A stretch of DNA of 64,000 bases, taken from the NCBI RefSeq assembly GCF_014164775.1, contig NZ_JACJGB010000003.1, positions 347,718 through 411,717 on the forward strand, written 5' to 3'. The position numbers were made by a program, and so were the translations under genes. Source of the DNA: Tessaracoccus sp. MC1679. GTDB lineage: Bacteria; Actinomycetota; Actinomycetes; Propionibacteriales; Propionibacteriaceae. The notes under the pieces were generated by a model. It made no database searches, was not told where the DNA came from, and was given only the letters and a program-made list of their open reading frames with translations. Below are positions 54,889 through 64,000 of this stretch, in pieces. Position 1 is the first letter of the stretch. Each line of letters begins with the position of its first letter.

Positions 54889-55518
54889 TCAGCCGGACGT
54901 GATCGCTCGCTCCCGACGGCTCGGGTTGCGCACCTTCACCGCCATCGTCGTGCTTCCCCGAAGGATCAGGCGCGGGAGGTCGCCCATCGGGCGCGTGGGC
55001 ACCATGGAGCTGATCGTGCCGGACTGCCCGCTGACGTTCAGCTGCTGCGCGTCAACCCCCCAGCCGTCGGGAACGATGACGGTCACCGACGGGTTGCCGG
55101 TGATCACGATGTCGATGACCCGCGCGAGCGGCCGGGCGCGGGTGCAGTCCAGCTTGACGCCTCCCCAGCCGGTGCCGAGGATCTCCACGAACGGCGGCAG
55201 GTCCCATGCGCCCTCCTGGGCGTGACCCGACCATCCAGTGCGGATCAGCAGCGGGTTCTCCCACCGCATCCCCGGTCCGTCGCCCAGGGGGACCTGCTCC
55301 GCGACCACGGCGGGCAGCGCCGCCGAGGGAACCAGGTCGTCGAGGATCCGGTAGAGGTCCTCGCGGGTGAAGGCGTTGAGGGCGGTGGGGAGCCGAGCGT
55401 TCAGCTCATCGACGTTCAACCGACCGTCCACCACCGCCTCCCGGAGGATGGCGGCGGCATGATCACGCTGCTGGGCCGTAACCCGCAGGCGTCCGTCAGG
55501 CAGATCGCGAAAGTCCAC
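54889..55518 (-). CDS. DUF1707 domain protein
   Basis: A 209-residue protein. The DUF1707 SHOCT-like domain at residues 7-58 (RVTAQQRDHAAAILREAVVDGRLNVDELNARL) is followed by a C-terminal beta-helix-like region with repeated VTGNPSVTVIVPDGW-type turns, as in LiaF-like proteins. It is soluble by appearance. The start is a GTG at 55518. It is convergent with the two-component system. Confidence 0.8.
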   Translation of the reverse strand: MDFRDLPDGRLRVTAQQRDHAAAILREAVVDGRLNVDELNARLPTALNAFTREDLYRILDDLVPSAALPAVVAEQVPLGDGPGMRWENPLLIRTGWSGHAQEGAWDLPPFVEILGTGWGGVKLDCTRARPLARVIDIVITGNPSVTVIVPDGWGVDAQQLNVSGQSGTISSMVPTRPMGDLPRLILRGSTTMAVKVRNPSRRERAITSG

Positions 55519-55652
55519 GCCGGGAGGTTACCGCGATCGAGGGGAGGCCTGGGGCGGTGTTCATTCTCGCCGGCACCGGTCCTGTGGTCAGTTGGGCACC
55601 CACGAAGACCACGGGCAGTCGCTGTGAAGCCTCCAGCTGACATGCGACCGGT

Positions 55653-56407
55653 TCATGGGAGTCGGAGGTCGAACTTCGACAGCGGCTCGGGCCCGGCCAC
55701 CACCCGGCGGGTGACCTGCAGGATCGCGTCCTCGTTCGGATCCACGCGCCATCGGACGAGCGCGATGGTGCCGCCCGTGATTTCCAGGGCGGTGATGTGC
55801 GACGGATAGACGCAGCTGCCCGAGTTGAAGTAGGGCATCGCGTTCCTGCGCGGGAACCTCTCGCGGTGGGTGTGGCCGCAGATCAGGGCCATCCGGTTCT
55901 GGCGGATCCACTTCACGTAGTTGCGCTCCACCTTGTGCCGCTTGTCCGAGTTGGCCACGGGGCTGGTGGGGCTGTGGAACCCGAAGGCGTGGGCGTACCT
56001 CCAGAACACGCGCATCATGAGCCTGCTGAACCGCCACGCCTGATCGTTGGGGAAGTCGCCCTGGTGCCCGTGAACCAGCAGGATGTCTTGACCCGTCTCC
56101 CGGTGCCGGAACACGACCGCCTCTACCGGCTCCAGTCCGGTGAAGAACGGCTCGACCTCGCCGGTGGCCACGTCCTTCGCCGTCCACAGGTGCTTGCGGA
56201 CGAACTGGGGCTCGCTCAGGACGAGGTCGTGGTTGCCCCACATCCGGATGTACTTGCCGGCGCCGTGGAACTGGAGCAGCTGCTCCCACACGGCGCGGTT
56301 GGCCCTGATGATGTGTTTGTAGTCGTGTTCCCAGAGCTCGTCGCCGTCGCCGGCCTCGATGTAGGTGAAGTCGTTCTTCCAGTAGTAGTCCATCGCGGCC
56401 GTGAACG
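55653..56407 (-). pseudogene. Metallophosphoesterase lacking its 5' end (copy 3)
   Basis: About 250 codons closely related to residues ~55-307 of the intact phosphoesterase at 23025-23948, keeping EAGDGDE, GNHD, VHGHQGD and GHTHRE. The first ~55 residues, including the essential SDCH metal motif, are missing: the sequence switches at about 56407 to helicase DNA of the opposite strand. An open frame reads on through the junction but has no sensible start. Confidence 0.82.
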
Positions 56408-57056
56408 GATCTACGGTCAGAAGCTGATGCTCTCGGCGTACGGGATCCGGACGCAGGGGCGGTCGCGGGGGCTGAAGCTCAACTACCGCACCACGGCGCA
56501 GAACCTGGCGTGGGCCGTCGGTGTGCTGACGGGGCAGGAGGTCATCGATTCCGACGGCGAGGCCGAGACCATGGCCGGCTACCTGTCGGCGCGCACCGGG
56601 CCGAAGCCGGAGGTGCGGCCGTTCCCGACGCTGACGGCGGAGCTGGACTTCGCGGCGGACCTGGTGGGGTCCTGGGTGGGGAGCGGTGAGGTGGCGGCTG
56701 AGACGGTCGCGGTGCTGGTCCGCGACCGGGTGACTCGCGACCGGGTCGTCGCCGGGCTGGGGGAGCGGGGCGTCGAGGTCCGGGCCCTGGAGGCGGGGAC
56801 GGTGAGGCCCGGCTACCCGGTGGCGCTGACGATGCACCGGGCAAAGGGCACGGAGTTCGCGCGGGTGCTGCTGTTCGGGCTGAGCAAGGACTCGATGCCC
56901 ATGGGGTTGAAGGCCTACGACTACGACGACGAGGAACTCAGCGAGGCGCAGCTGAGGGAACGCTCGCTGCTGTACGTGGCGGCGTCGCGGGCGCGCGACG
57001 AGTTGGTGGTGACGTACAGCGGCACCCCGTCGTCGCTGCTGCCCGCATCCCAGTGA
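56408..57056 (+). pseudogene. UvrD-type helicase, C-terminal third (copy 2)
   Basis: About 215 codons nearly matching the helicase at 48310-48960, beginning at RIYGQKLMLSAYG and keeping MHRAKGTEF and YVAASRARDELVV. It joins head-to-head with the truncated phosphoesterase at 56407. Both ATPase P-loop and Walker B are absent. Confidence 0.82.
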
Positions 57057-57169
57057 CAGTGACGGCCCTTGTCGGTGCCGTCGACGGTGAAGAGCCGAGT
57101 CAGCCGGCGCAGAGGGTCCCACGGTGAGAGCCGATTGATTGCCCGGATCTAGAAGCCGCGAACGGCCTC

Positions 57170-57425
57170 CGAATCAGTGCTGCCAGAGTGCGGTAACGGG
57201 AAGGATGTGCGGCCAGCCGCCGACGACGGCGGTCTGGGTTCCGGTGTGGAGGCAGGCACCCGTGATGTTGAGGTCGGGGAAGCGGTCTCTGAAGCGGATG
57301 AGGTTGGTCCAGGCCGCCGGTAATGGAGGTGCTGCTCTTGACTTCGATGGACAGGAGACGCCCGTCGGCTAGTTCGATGATGAGGTCGACCTCGAGGCCG
57401 TCGAGATCGCGGAAGTGGTGCAGGC
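57170..57425 (-). pseudogene. DUF4143 AAA-ATPase, C-terminal remnant with frameshift
   Basis: One frame reads HHFRDLDGLEVDLIIELADG and EVKSSTSIT, the typical nuclease-like C-terminal part of DUF4143 proteins. A shift near 57322 moves the rest into another frame (RFRDRFPDLNITGACLHTG). The ATPase portion is absent. Confidence 0.6.
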
Positions 57426-57610
57426 AAGTAAGGGGTGTCACTCTTACAGACAAGAGGCTGTGAACTTGCAGATTTGAGCTGATCAACCTGCAGGATTGAG
57501 GCATGGATTCCGAGCAACGATTCCACGTCCGGGTTGTGTCGCCCCACGGCAGTCGACCCAAGCTACTTGGTAGTTCGGTGTCGTAGCGGGGACCAGACCT
57601 AGCGCTTGGG

Positions 57611-58546
<936 letters not shown>

Positions 58547-58552
58547 CCCCTC

Positions 58553-58597
58553 ACACGAGAGCGACCCCCGGCACCCGCCGGGGGTCGCTGTCGTGTG
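58553..58597. terminator. Bidirectional terminator
   Basis: A 20-bp near-perfect stem built around GCGACCCCCGGC / GCCGGGGGTCGC extended by ACACGA/TCGTGT, loop ACCC. It separates the convergent permease remnant and amylase gene. Confidence 0.8.
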
Positions 58598-60415
58598 TCA
58601 CCAGACCCAGACGGCGATGCCCCCGCGCTCGGCCTCCATCACGACCTGGTTGCCCTCGACCCGGATCCCGCTGCCGAGCGCCAGGCGGCCGGACTCGATG
58701 CCCGGCAGCAGGGCCGTCGGAACGGTCTTCTGCCCGGTCGCCTCGCGAGCGGCGACCACCAGCGCCGACCCCTGCCGCGACTCACGCACGAACGCGACGG
58801 CGTCCTCCGTCGCCCCGATCCACCGCAGACCGCCGTGGCGGAGGGCGTGCGAGTCGCGCCGCAGCGCGCCCAGCTCGCGCACTGCCTGGAGGGTGCCGGT
58901 CGCCCACGTCTCCTCGGCCTGCCACGGGAAGGGGCGGCGCCCGTACTCGCCGGTCTCACCGACCAGACCGATCTCGTCGCCGTAGTAGACCATCGGCACG
59001 CCGGGCAGCGTGTGGGCCAGGCCCAGCGCGGCGATGGCGCGACCCTCGTCGCCCACCCGCCAGCGGATCCGACCCGTGTCGTGGCTGCCCACGATGTTGA
59101 AGGACGCCGTCGTCACGGCCCAGGGGACCTGCGCCATGAACTCCGCCATCGTCTCGATCATCGCCGGTCCGTCGATCGACGGCAGCAGCCGCGTCACCGA
59201 GAAGTGGGCGTCCTCGGCATTGGTCGAAGGCCGCTCGAGCCAGCCCCACACGGGCCGGGAGAACGCTGCGTAGTTCATGGCGCCGTGCCAGGTGCTGCCG
59301 TCGACGTCGTGGTGGAGGTCGTAGAAGTGCTCGGCCACCAGCCAGCGGTCGCCCTCGGCGTCGACGGCGGCGCGGGTCCGCGCGGCGACCTCGCGGTTGA
59401 GGTCGATCCCGCCCAGGCGGCCGGTCATGTTGGCCACGTCGATGCGCCACCCGTCGAGCCCGAACCGTAGCCAGCGTCGGATTACGCCATCCTCGCCGTA
59501 GAGGCGCTCGGTGAGCCCGGGCGAGGCGTGGTTGAGCTTGGGCAGCGACTTGAACCCGAGCCAGCAGGCGTAGCCGGGGTACTCGTCGGTCCAGTAGTAG
59601 AAGTCGCGCTCGGGGGCGTTCCCATCGTTCTGCGCGGCGAGGAACCACTCGTGCGTCGCGCCGGTGTGGTTGGCGGTGAAGTCGCCCATCACCCGGATGC
59701 CGCGGGCGTGGCAGGCGTCGATGAGCCGGCGCATGGCGTCGTCGCCGCCCAGCAGGTCGTCGATCCGGTCGAACGTGCTGGCGTTGTAGCGGTGGTTGGT
59801 GTCGGCCGGGAACGCGGGTGTGAGGTAGAGCACGGTCGCGCCCAGCGAGGCGATGTGGTCGAGGCGCTCGATGATGCCGTCGAGGTCGCCGCCGTAGATC
59901 TGGCGGTGTTGCTGCTGGTCGTAGGTGCGCAGCGGCTCGTCCCAGCGGGCGCCATGTGCCCACTCGGGAGTCGGCCGCTCGTCGGCGCGGGCGCTGCGCG
60001 CGAACCGGTCGGGGAAGACCTGGTAGACGACGGCGTCGGCCACCCAGGCGGGCGCGGCGGTGGTGATGAGGCGGAAGTCGGCCGCGTCGGTGACGTCTCG
60101 ACGGTGGACGCCGGAGCCGTTCAGCCAAGCGGTGCCGCCGTCGGCCATGACGAGGAACCAGCGGTACTGGAGGGTCAGGTTGTCCACCAGCACCCGCGCG
60201 GCCCACCACTCGTCGGGCCCGGGCCCGTCGGTGGGCGCGGCTGCGACGAACGCCGCCTCGCCGTCGTGCATGTGCCGCAGGTGCACCGCTGCCACCTGGC
60301 CGGCGGGCACGCGCACGCGCAGTTCGACGGTGTCGCCCCGGTGGGGGTGGGGGTCCGCGACGTAGAGCTCGGAGGGGTCGTGGTGGGGCTGGCCGAGCAA
60401 GGTCACGGCGACCAC
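58598..60415 (-). CDS. GH13 alpha-amylase (neopullulanase/cyclomaltodextrinase-like)
   Basis: A 605-residue cytoplasmic glycoside hydrolase with no signal peptide. An N-terminal CBM34-like beta domain (about 1-120) precedes the TIM barrel. Conserved regions are visible: GDFTANH (region I) near 240, GWRIDVAN with the nucleophile Asp (region II) near 325, VAEHFYD with the acid/base Glu (region III), and FNIVGSHDT (region IV). It should cleave alpha-1,4/1,6 bonds in maltodextrins. The GTG start lies 14 bp from the stop of another glycosidase remnant; the two were probably one operon. Confidence 0.88.
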   Translation of the reverse strand: MVAVTLLGQPHHDPSELYVADPHPHRGDTVELRVRVPAGQVAAVHLRHMHDGEAAFVAAAPTDGPGPDEWWAARVLVDNLTLQYRWFLVMADGGTAWLNGSGVHRRDVTDAADFRLITTAAPAWVADAVVYQVFPDRFARSARADERPTPEWAHGARWDEPLRTYDQQQHRQIYGGDLDGIIERLDHIASLGATVLYLTPAFPADTNHRYNASTFDRIDDLLGGDDAMRRLIDACHARGIRVMGDFTANHTGATHEWFLAAQNDGNAPERDFYYWTDEYPGYACWLGFKSLPKLNHASPGLTERLYGEDGVIRRWLRFGLDGWRIDVANMTGRLGGIDLNREVAARTRAAVDAEGDRWLVAEHFYDLHHDVDGSTWHGAMNYAAFSRPVWGWLERPSTNAEDAHFSVTRLLPSIDGPAMIETMAEFMAQVPWAVTTASFNIVGSHDTGRIRWRVGDEGRAIAALGLAHTLPGVPMVYYGDEIGLVGETGEYGRRPFPWQAEETWATGTLQAVRELGALRRDSHALRHGGLRWIGATEDAVAFVRESRQGSALVVAAREATGQKTVPTALLPGIESGRLALGSGIRVEGNQVVMEAERGGIAVWVW

Positions 60416-60428
60416 CCTAGACCAGGGC

Positions 60429-60750
60429 TCAGGAGTGGGCCACCGCCAGATCGACGGTCAGCGCGGCGGACCATCCGAACACCGTCGTGGCCCTCGGGGG
60501 CTTGACCCCGGTGTCGGGGCGGAAGTACTCGTTGGGTCCTTGCGCCGCGACCAGTTCGAGGGTCGCGCGCTCAAGGCGTTCGGCCTTGTCGATCAGCCCT
60601 TGGCGGCGAAGCCCCTGCGCGACGAGCCAGTTGGTGTTGACCCAGACGGGGCCGCGCCACATCCGGGTCTCGGAGAAGTCGGGGTCGCGCACGGCCACGG
60701 TCGGGAGCGGATGCGCGGTCGCGAACCTGGTCGGGTCCTCGTCAGCCCGG
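60429..60750 (-). pseudogene. GH63-like glycosidase, C-terminal fragment
   Basis: About 106 codons with MWRGPVWVNTNWLVAQGLRRQG and KPPRATTVFGWSAALTVDLA, the C-terminal (alpha/alpha)6-barrel end of GH63/mannosylglycerate-hydrolase-type enzymes. The N-terminal catalytic part is missing upstream of about 60750. Lies directly upstream of the amylase gene in the same direction. Confidence 0.65.
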
Positions 60751-60850
60751 CCTCAGTCAGTGCCCGATCCTCAGAGTGAAGCGGGGGAGTGGCCAGGGGG
60801 GCCTCCGGCCGGACCCGTGGATGATTCGAGGCCAAGTCCGGCCGACGTCT

Positions 60851-60984
60851 TCAGAGGGGGAGTTGGGTGGCGGCGTTTTCTTCCCAGGCGTCTTCGATGC
60901 GGGTGTAGATGCCGATGGAGGCCAGGTCCTTGTGCCGGGTCTGGCGGGCGATCTGCAGTGAGGTGGCGCCGCGTTTCGCGGCTC
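60851..60984 (-). pseudogene. Tyrosine recombinase, C-terminal tail
   Basis: In one frame the sequence reads SLQIARQTRHKDLASIGIY and ends AATQLPL-stop. HxxR-like His region and the terminal nucleophile-type Tyr match phage/ICE integrase C-termini. It is fused in the DNA to the IS3 left part at about 60985, so its own 5' end is gone. Confidence 0.6.
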
Positions 60985-61252
60985 GCGGGACGTGGGCTTC
61001 GACTTGCCGGCCTCGATCCCCGCCTTCCCGCCCTCGAGGAACTGGCGCTTCCAGTTCCCGATCGCCTGCTCGGACACCTTCTCCCGACGCGCGGCTTCCG
61101 CGATCGAGACCTCACCCTGAAGCACGCTCAGCACAATGCGGATCTTCTTCTCCGCCGGGATCACCGGGGGACGACTCATTGTTCTTAGACCTTCCAGTAG
61201 GGGCGTTGCCTCAGCAACTAACAACCCCTGCCACTAAGTCTGACGCGCGACA
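60985..61252 (-). mobile_element. IS3-family element, 5' part (OrfA HTH)
   Basis: OrfA starts at ATG 61179: SRPPVIPAEKKIRIVLSVL, then AEAARREKVSEQAIGNWKRQFLEGG, a standard IS3 OrfA helix-turn-helix. It breaks after about 65 codons at the integrase tail. The outer end (read inward from 61252) begins TGTCGCGCGTCAGACTTAGT, similar to the end at 57611. Confidence 0.75.
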
Positions 61253-61324
61253 GGTCTTTCGCCGGTGAGACGTGCGCAGTCCTGTTGGCTGAGGTGCCGC
61301 GCAGCGGCCTCGAAGCCTATGAAA

Positions 61325-61466
61325 CGTTGGGGGAGTCGACCTGGTGCCCGTGCACCAGCAGGATGTCCTGTCCCGTCTCCCGGTGCCGGATCACGACGGC
61401 CTCCACCGGCTCCAGTCCCTTGAAGAAGGGCTTAACCTCGCCGGTGGCCACCGCCTTCGCGGTCCA
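61325..61466 (-). pseudogene. Metallophosphoesterase internal fragment (copy 4)
   Basis: About 140 bp closely related to the middle of the phosphoesterase gene, coding for WTAK...GEVKPFFKGLEPVEAVVIRHRETGQDILLVHGHQ. It is bounded by IS3 sequence on the left and the HTH gene's upstream region on the right. Confidence 0.8.
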
Positions 61467-61626
61467 GGAATCACCGCCGTTCACCTCGGGTTCTATTCGA
61501 TCGTGGGTCTGTGGTGCCGGTCTGGCTGGCGCCCGTCAGGATCGCGCATGGATACTGGTCTGGGACACGGATCCCGAGGAGCAAGGCGCAGCGCCCTGTG
61601 GTTTGGCGGGAGTCGGAGGAGAGTCG

Positions 61627-62073
61627 ATGAGCGCACCGGAAGACGTCAACCGTCAGACGCAGCGCGAGCTTTACGGCGAGCCGGTCGCGGATATCGTCGG
61701 CCGCATCATGTCATCACTGGGCCTCACCCAGGTGCGCCTGGCCGAGGTGCTCGGACTCTCCGCACCGATGCTGTCGCAGCTGATCGGTGCGCGCCGCGTC
61801 AAGATCGGGAACCCGGCGGTGCTCGGTCGTCTCCAATCTCTGACAGACCTGGCCGCCGTCGGACCAGGACTGACTGCCGACGAGAAGGAACGCCGCTTGG
61901 CCGCGATCCACGAAGCCCAGCCAACCATGTCGACGATGCGCGACGCCGGTGCCGTCGATGCTCTCCGCGCAGCCGCGCCGGCAGAGGAACTGCGTCGGCT
62001 CTCCGAGGCAACCACCGCGCCCAGACTCGCGTCTCTGCTCCGACTCGCCGCGGACGCGCCCATCCATGGCTGA
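61627..62073 (+). CDS. HTH (XRE-like) DNA-binding protein
   Basis: A 148-residue protein with a helix-turn-helix at about residues 25-55 (LGLTQVRLAEVLGLSAPMLSQLIGARRV) and a helical C-terminus. The ATG has GGAGGA 9 nt upstream. The 3' end overlaps the kinase start by 8 nt, so the two are co-translated and may form a signalling pair in which the kinase acts on this protein. Confidence 0.75.
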   Translation: MSAPEDVNRQTQRELYGEPVADIVGRIMSSLGLTQVRLAEVLGLSAPMLSQLIGARRVKIGNPAVLGRLQSLTDLAAVGPGLTADEKERRLAAIHEAQPTMSTMRDAGAVDALRAAAPAEELRRLSEATTAPRLASLLRLAADAPIHG

Positions 62074-62986
62074 GGTGTTCGCCGGCAGATATCGAGTGCT
62101 CGAGCCCCTCGGAGAGGGTGGAATGGGCACCGTGTGGAGGGTGGAGGACCTCAAGCAGAACCGGATCGTCGCAGCCAAGATCCTGCGCCAGTCGCACAGC
62201 ACGTCGCTGCTGAGGTTCGTGCGCGAGCAGAGCCTTCGGATCCACCATCCTCACGTCCTGGTGCCCCTTGGCTGGGCGGGTGAAGATGATCGGGTGCTCT
62301 TCACGATCCCGATCGTGCCCGGCGGCTCACTCGCCACCCTGGTGGGAGACTACGGACCCCTCCCACCATTGTTCGCTGCCGAGATCCTCCGTCAGATCTC
62401 CTCCGCGCTGATTGCCGTCCACGAAGCCCGACTCGTCCACCGCGACGTAAAACCGGCCAACATCCTCCTTGACGCCACCGGCACAGGCCGGCCCCACGCC
62501 TATCTCTCAGATTTCGGGATCGCCGTCGAGCTGGACGGCCCCCGGTTCACCGAGACCGGACTGGTGAGCGGCACCCCCGGCTACCTGGCTCCCGAGCTGG
62601 CCGCTCTCGGTGATCCCAGCCCGGCCTCGGACGCGTACTCGCTGGGCGCCGTCGGCCTTCACCTGCTGACCGGTCTGCGGCCTCAGGACGTGTCGCGGCA
62701 CGAAGCCCCACCCACCGGCGTGCCGGACTCGCTGTGGCAGATCATGCTGGCGCTTACCGAGCCGGACCCGCTGCGGCGGTTGTCGCTTCCCGACGCCGCC
62801 ATCCGGTTGGAGACCCATGAACTCGACTGGCGCGACGGTGCTGCGGGTGATGTCGAGGTGTTCGATCATGTGGCGCAGGAGCCCCAGGTGGAGGTGGCGG
62901 CCCGCCCGCTGCGCACCCGCGACCTTCTCGTTTACGGAGTGTTCGGCCTCTTGATGATCATCGGGATGATCCTCCTGCTGCTCTAG
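62066..62986 (+). CDS. Membrane-anchored Ser/Thr protein kinase (Hanks type)
   Basis: A 306-residue kinase. The glycine loop GEGGMGTVW is near 16-24, the VAAK lysine near 38, the catalytic loop HRDVKPAN near 131-138, and SDFG near 151; an activation-segment GTPGYLAPE follows. A single transmembrane helix ends the protein (residues ~287-306) with no extracellular sensor domain. It is unlike PknB, which has PASTA repeats outside. It overlaps the HTH gene. Confidence 0.88.
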   Translation: MAEVFAGRYRVLEPLGEGGMGTVWRVEDLKQNRIVAAKILRQSHSTSLLRFVREQSLRIHHPHVLVPLGWAGEDDRVLFTIPIVPGGSLATLVGDYGPLPPLFAAEILRQISSALIAVHEARLVHRDVKPANILLDATGTGRPHAYLSDFGIAVELDGPRFTETGLVSGTPGYLAPELAALGDPSPASDAYSLGAVGLHLLTGLRPQDVSRHEAPPTGVPDSLWQIMLALTEPDPLRRLSLPDAAIRLETHELDWRDGAAGDVEVFDHVAQEPQVEVAARPLRTRDLLVYGVFGLLMIIGMILLLL

Positions 62987-63046
62987 GAGCCTGCTGAACA
63001 ATCCGCGCGCCTTGGGCTGATCGTGGGCAGCACCTGAAATTGTTGG

Positions 63047-63875
63047 GTGGTGCAGGGTGAGGCGGGGAAGCAGCGGGACTTGTGGGATGTGTCGTCGGTG
63101 GCTGGGCATCTGTTGCCGGCGGGCAGTGTGTTCGCGTTCTTGGCCGAGCACCGGTCGAGGTTGTTCCCTGATGGGTTGTTCGCCGATCTGTTCCCCTCGG
63201 GACGGGGTCGCCCGTCGATCCCCGGCGAGGTAGTCGCCTCGGTGATCGTGCTGCAGGCGTTGCAGGGCCTGACTGATCGGGAGGCCGCTGAGGCGGTGAC
63301 GTTCGACCTGCGGTGGAAGGCCGCGTGTGGGTATGCGATCGACGCCGGAGGGTTTCATCCGACCACGCTGGTGTACTGGCGGAAGCGGTTGGCTGCCAGT
63401 GAGCGTCCGCAGCGGATCTTCGAGGTGGTCCGGGAGGTCATCGCCCAGACCGGGGCGCTCACGGGCAAGCACCGACGCGCCCTGGACTCGACCGTGTTGG
63501 ATGACGCGGTGGCCCGCCAGGACACGGTCACCCAGTTGATCGCAGCGATCCGTCGGGTCGCCCGCGACGTGCCCGACGCCAAGGATCTGGTCGCCATCGA
63601 GTGCACCCGACTGGCCGCGGCGTCGGGGCAGGATTACACCGCGATCGGGAAGCCGCGGATCGCGTGGGACGACGAAGCCGCCCGCGAGGGGTTGGTGACC
63701 GCTCTGGTCAACGACGCCTCGGCGCTGCTCGGCGCTCTCCCGGTGGAGCAACTCTCCGAGGCGGGCGGGAAACCGGCCGAAGCGGTCGCCTTGTTGGCGT
63801 TGGTGGCCGGTCAGGATGTGGAGCCCGCAGAGGGCTCGGATGGTACTGATGGGCGGTGGCGGATCGCTCGCCGGG
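63047..63875 (+). mobile_element. IS1182-like transposase, 3'-truncated
   Basis: About 275 codons of an IS1182-type transposase: RGRPSIPGEVVASVIVLQALQGLTDREAAEAVTFDLRWK, then LDSTVLDDAVARQDTV with the first catalytic Asp. It breaks at about 63875 in mid-domain, where an IS256-like end starts. The element's left end is probably near 62990. Start codon taken as the GTG at 63047. Confidence 0.75.
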
Positions 63876-64000
63876 GAGGGTGTCAGATGGTTTGTGTAAG
63901 GGGTTGCTCCTGACACGAAAGCAGAATGATGACCGTGATAGACAAACTCGACCGTGAAGACCGGCGACGTGCGCAGCGCGACGGCGTGGCCGCGTTGGAG
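63876..64000 (+). mobile_element. IS256-family element, left end and transposase start
   Basis: The sequence GTGTCAGATGGTTTGTGTAA resembles IS256-family terminal repeats. It is followed by an ATG (63925) opening a frame that reads VIDKLDREDRRRAQRDG, a plausible Mutator-type transposase N-terminus. It leaves the window after 25 codons. It has inserted into the IS1182-like gene. Confidence 0.65.

Noticed and set aside
55653..57122. A single 489-codon minus-strand frame spanning both the phosphoesterase remnant and the antisense of the helicase remnant
   Set aside because: Only the phosphoesterase half resembles a protein; the N-terminal half is antisense helicase sequence, so it is an accidental fusion of open frames rather than a real gene.

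Overview
This is a high-GC actinobacterial chromosome segment. Gene content and order (IclR regulator divergent from leuCD, leuB near citramalate synthase, tRNA-Gln/tRNA-Glu pair) and GC-rich intergenic repeats suggest Propionibacteriaceae, perhaps Tessaracoccus-like. The genus is my inference; no rRNA or marker phylogeny is available here.

Layout. 0-13.9 kb is mostly ordinary core genome: the end of a fructose PTS locus (1-phosphofructokinase 3' end, HPr), leuB, citramalate synthase, an FAH-family hydrolase coupled to a CPBP protease, a DUF559 gene bracketed by two 83-bp palindromic repeats, tRNA-Gln(CTG) and tRNA-Glu(CTC), a PfkB kinase, an IclR-type regulator and leuCD. 13.9-23 kb becomes accessory: DUF427 protein, YeiH-type exporter with a LysR regulator, 187-bp tandem repeats, small enzymes, and a run of toxin-antitoxin-like modules (RHH pair, class II Fic protein, YoeB/YefM).

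23-49 kb is a defence island. A metallophosphoesterase, an esterase and a broken AbiE-like pair lead to a truncated SNF2 helicase resembling DISARM DrmD. Then comes an uninterrupted same-strand 20.4-kb gene string: brxA, brxB, brxC, pglX, a 61-codon gene, pglZ, brxL (type I BREX order), an OLD-family ATPase/nuclease and a UvrD helicase (Gabija-like pair), and two dynamin-like GTPases (Eleos/LeoA-like). Successive genes overlap by 4-8 nt or lie within 14 nt of each other, so BREX, Gabija-like and dynamin modules look like one transcription unit. BrxL lacks a recognisable Lon protease domain and instead ends in what looks like an MIT_C phospholipase-D-like domain. The island ends against a 5'-truncated UvrD-type helicase.

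49-57 kb holds a lipoprotein, a HigBA pair with a perfect 22-bp palindromic operator, a second CPBP protease, a NarL-type two-component system, a DUF1707 protein and a second, truncated copy of the metallophosphoesterase and helicase sequences. 57-64 kb is an IS-scarred zone: two ends of an IS3-family element 3.6 kb apart with a permease 3' end, an intact GH13 alpha-amylase, a glycosidase fragment and a tyrosine-recombinase tail between them; a fourth metallophosphoesterase fragment; an HTH protein coupled to a membrane-anchored Ser/Thr kinase; and an IS1182-like transposase cut by an IS256-like element running off the window.

Recurring theme: metallophosphoesterase pieces (four loci) and helicase pieces (two loci) sit at many of the accessory-region breakpoints, which suggests repeated rearrangement around one ancestral mpe-helicase locus.
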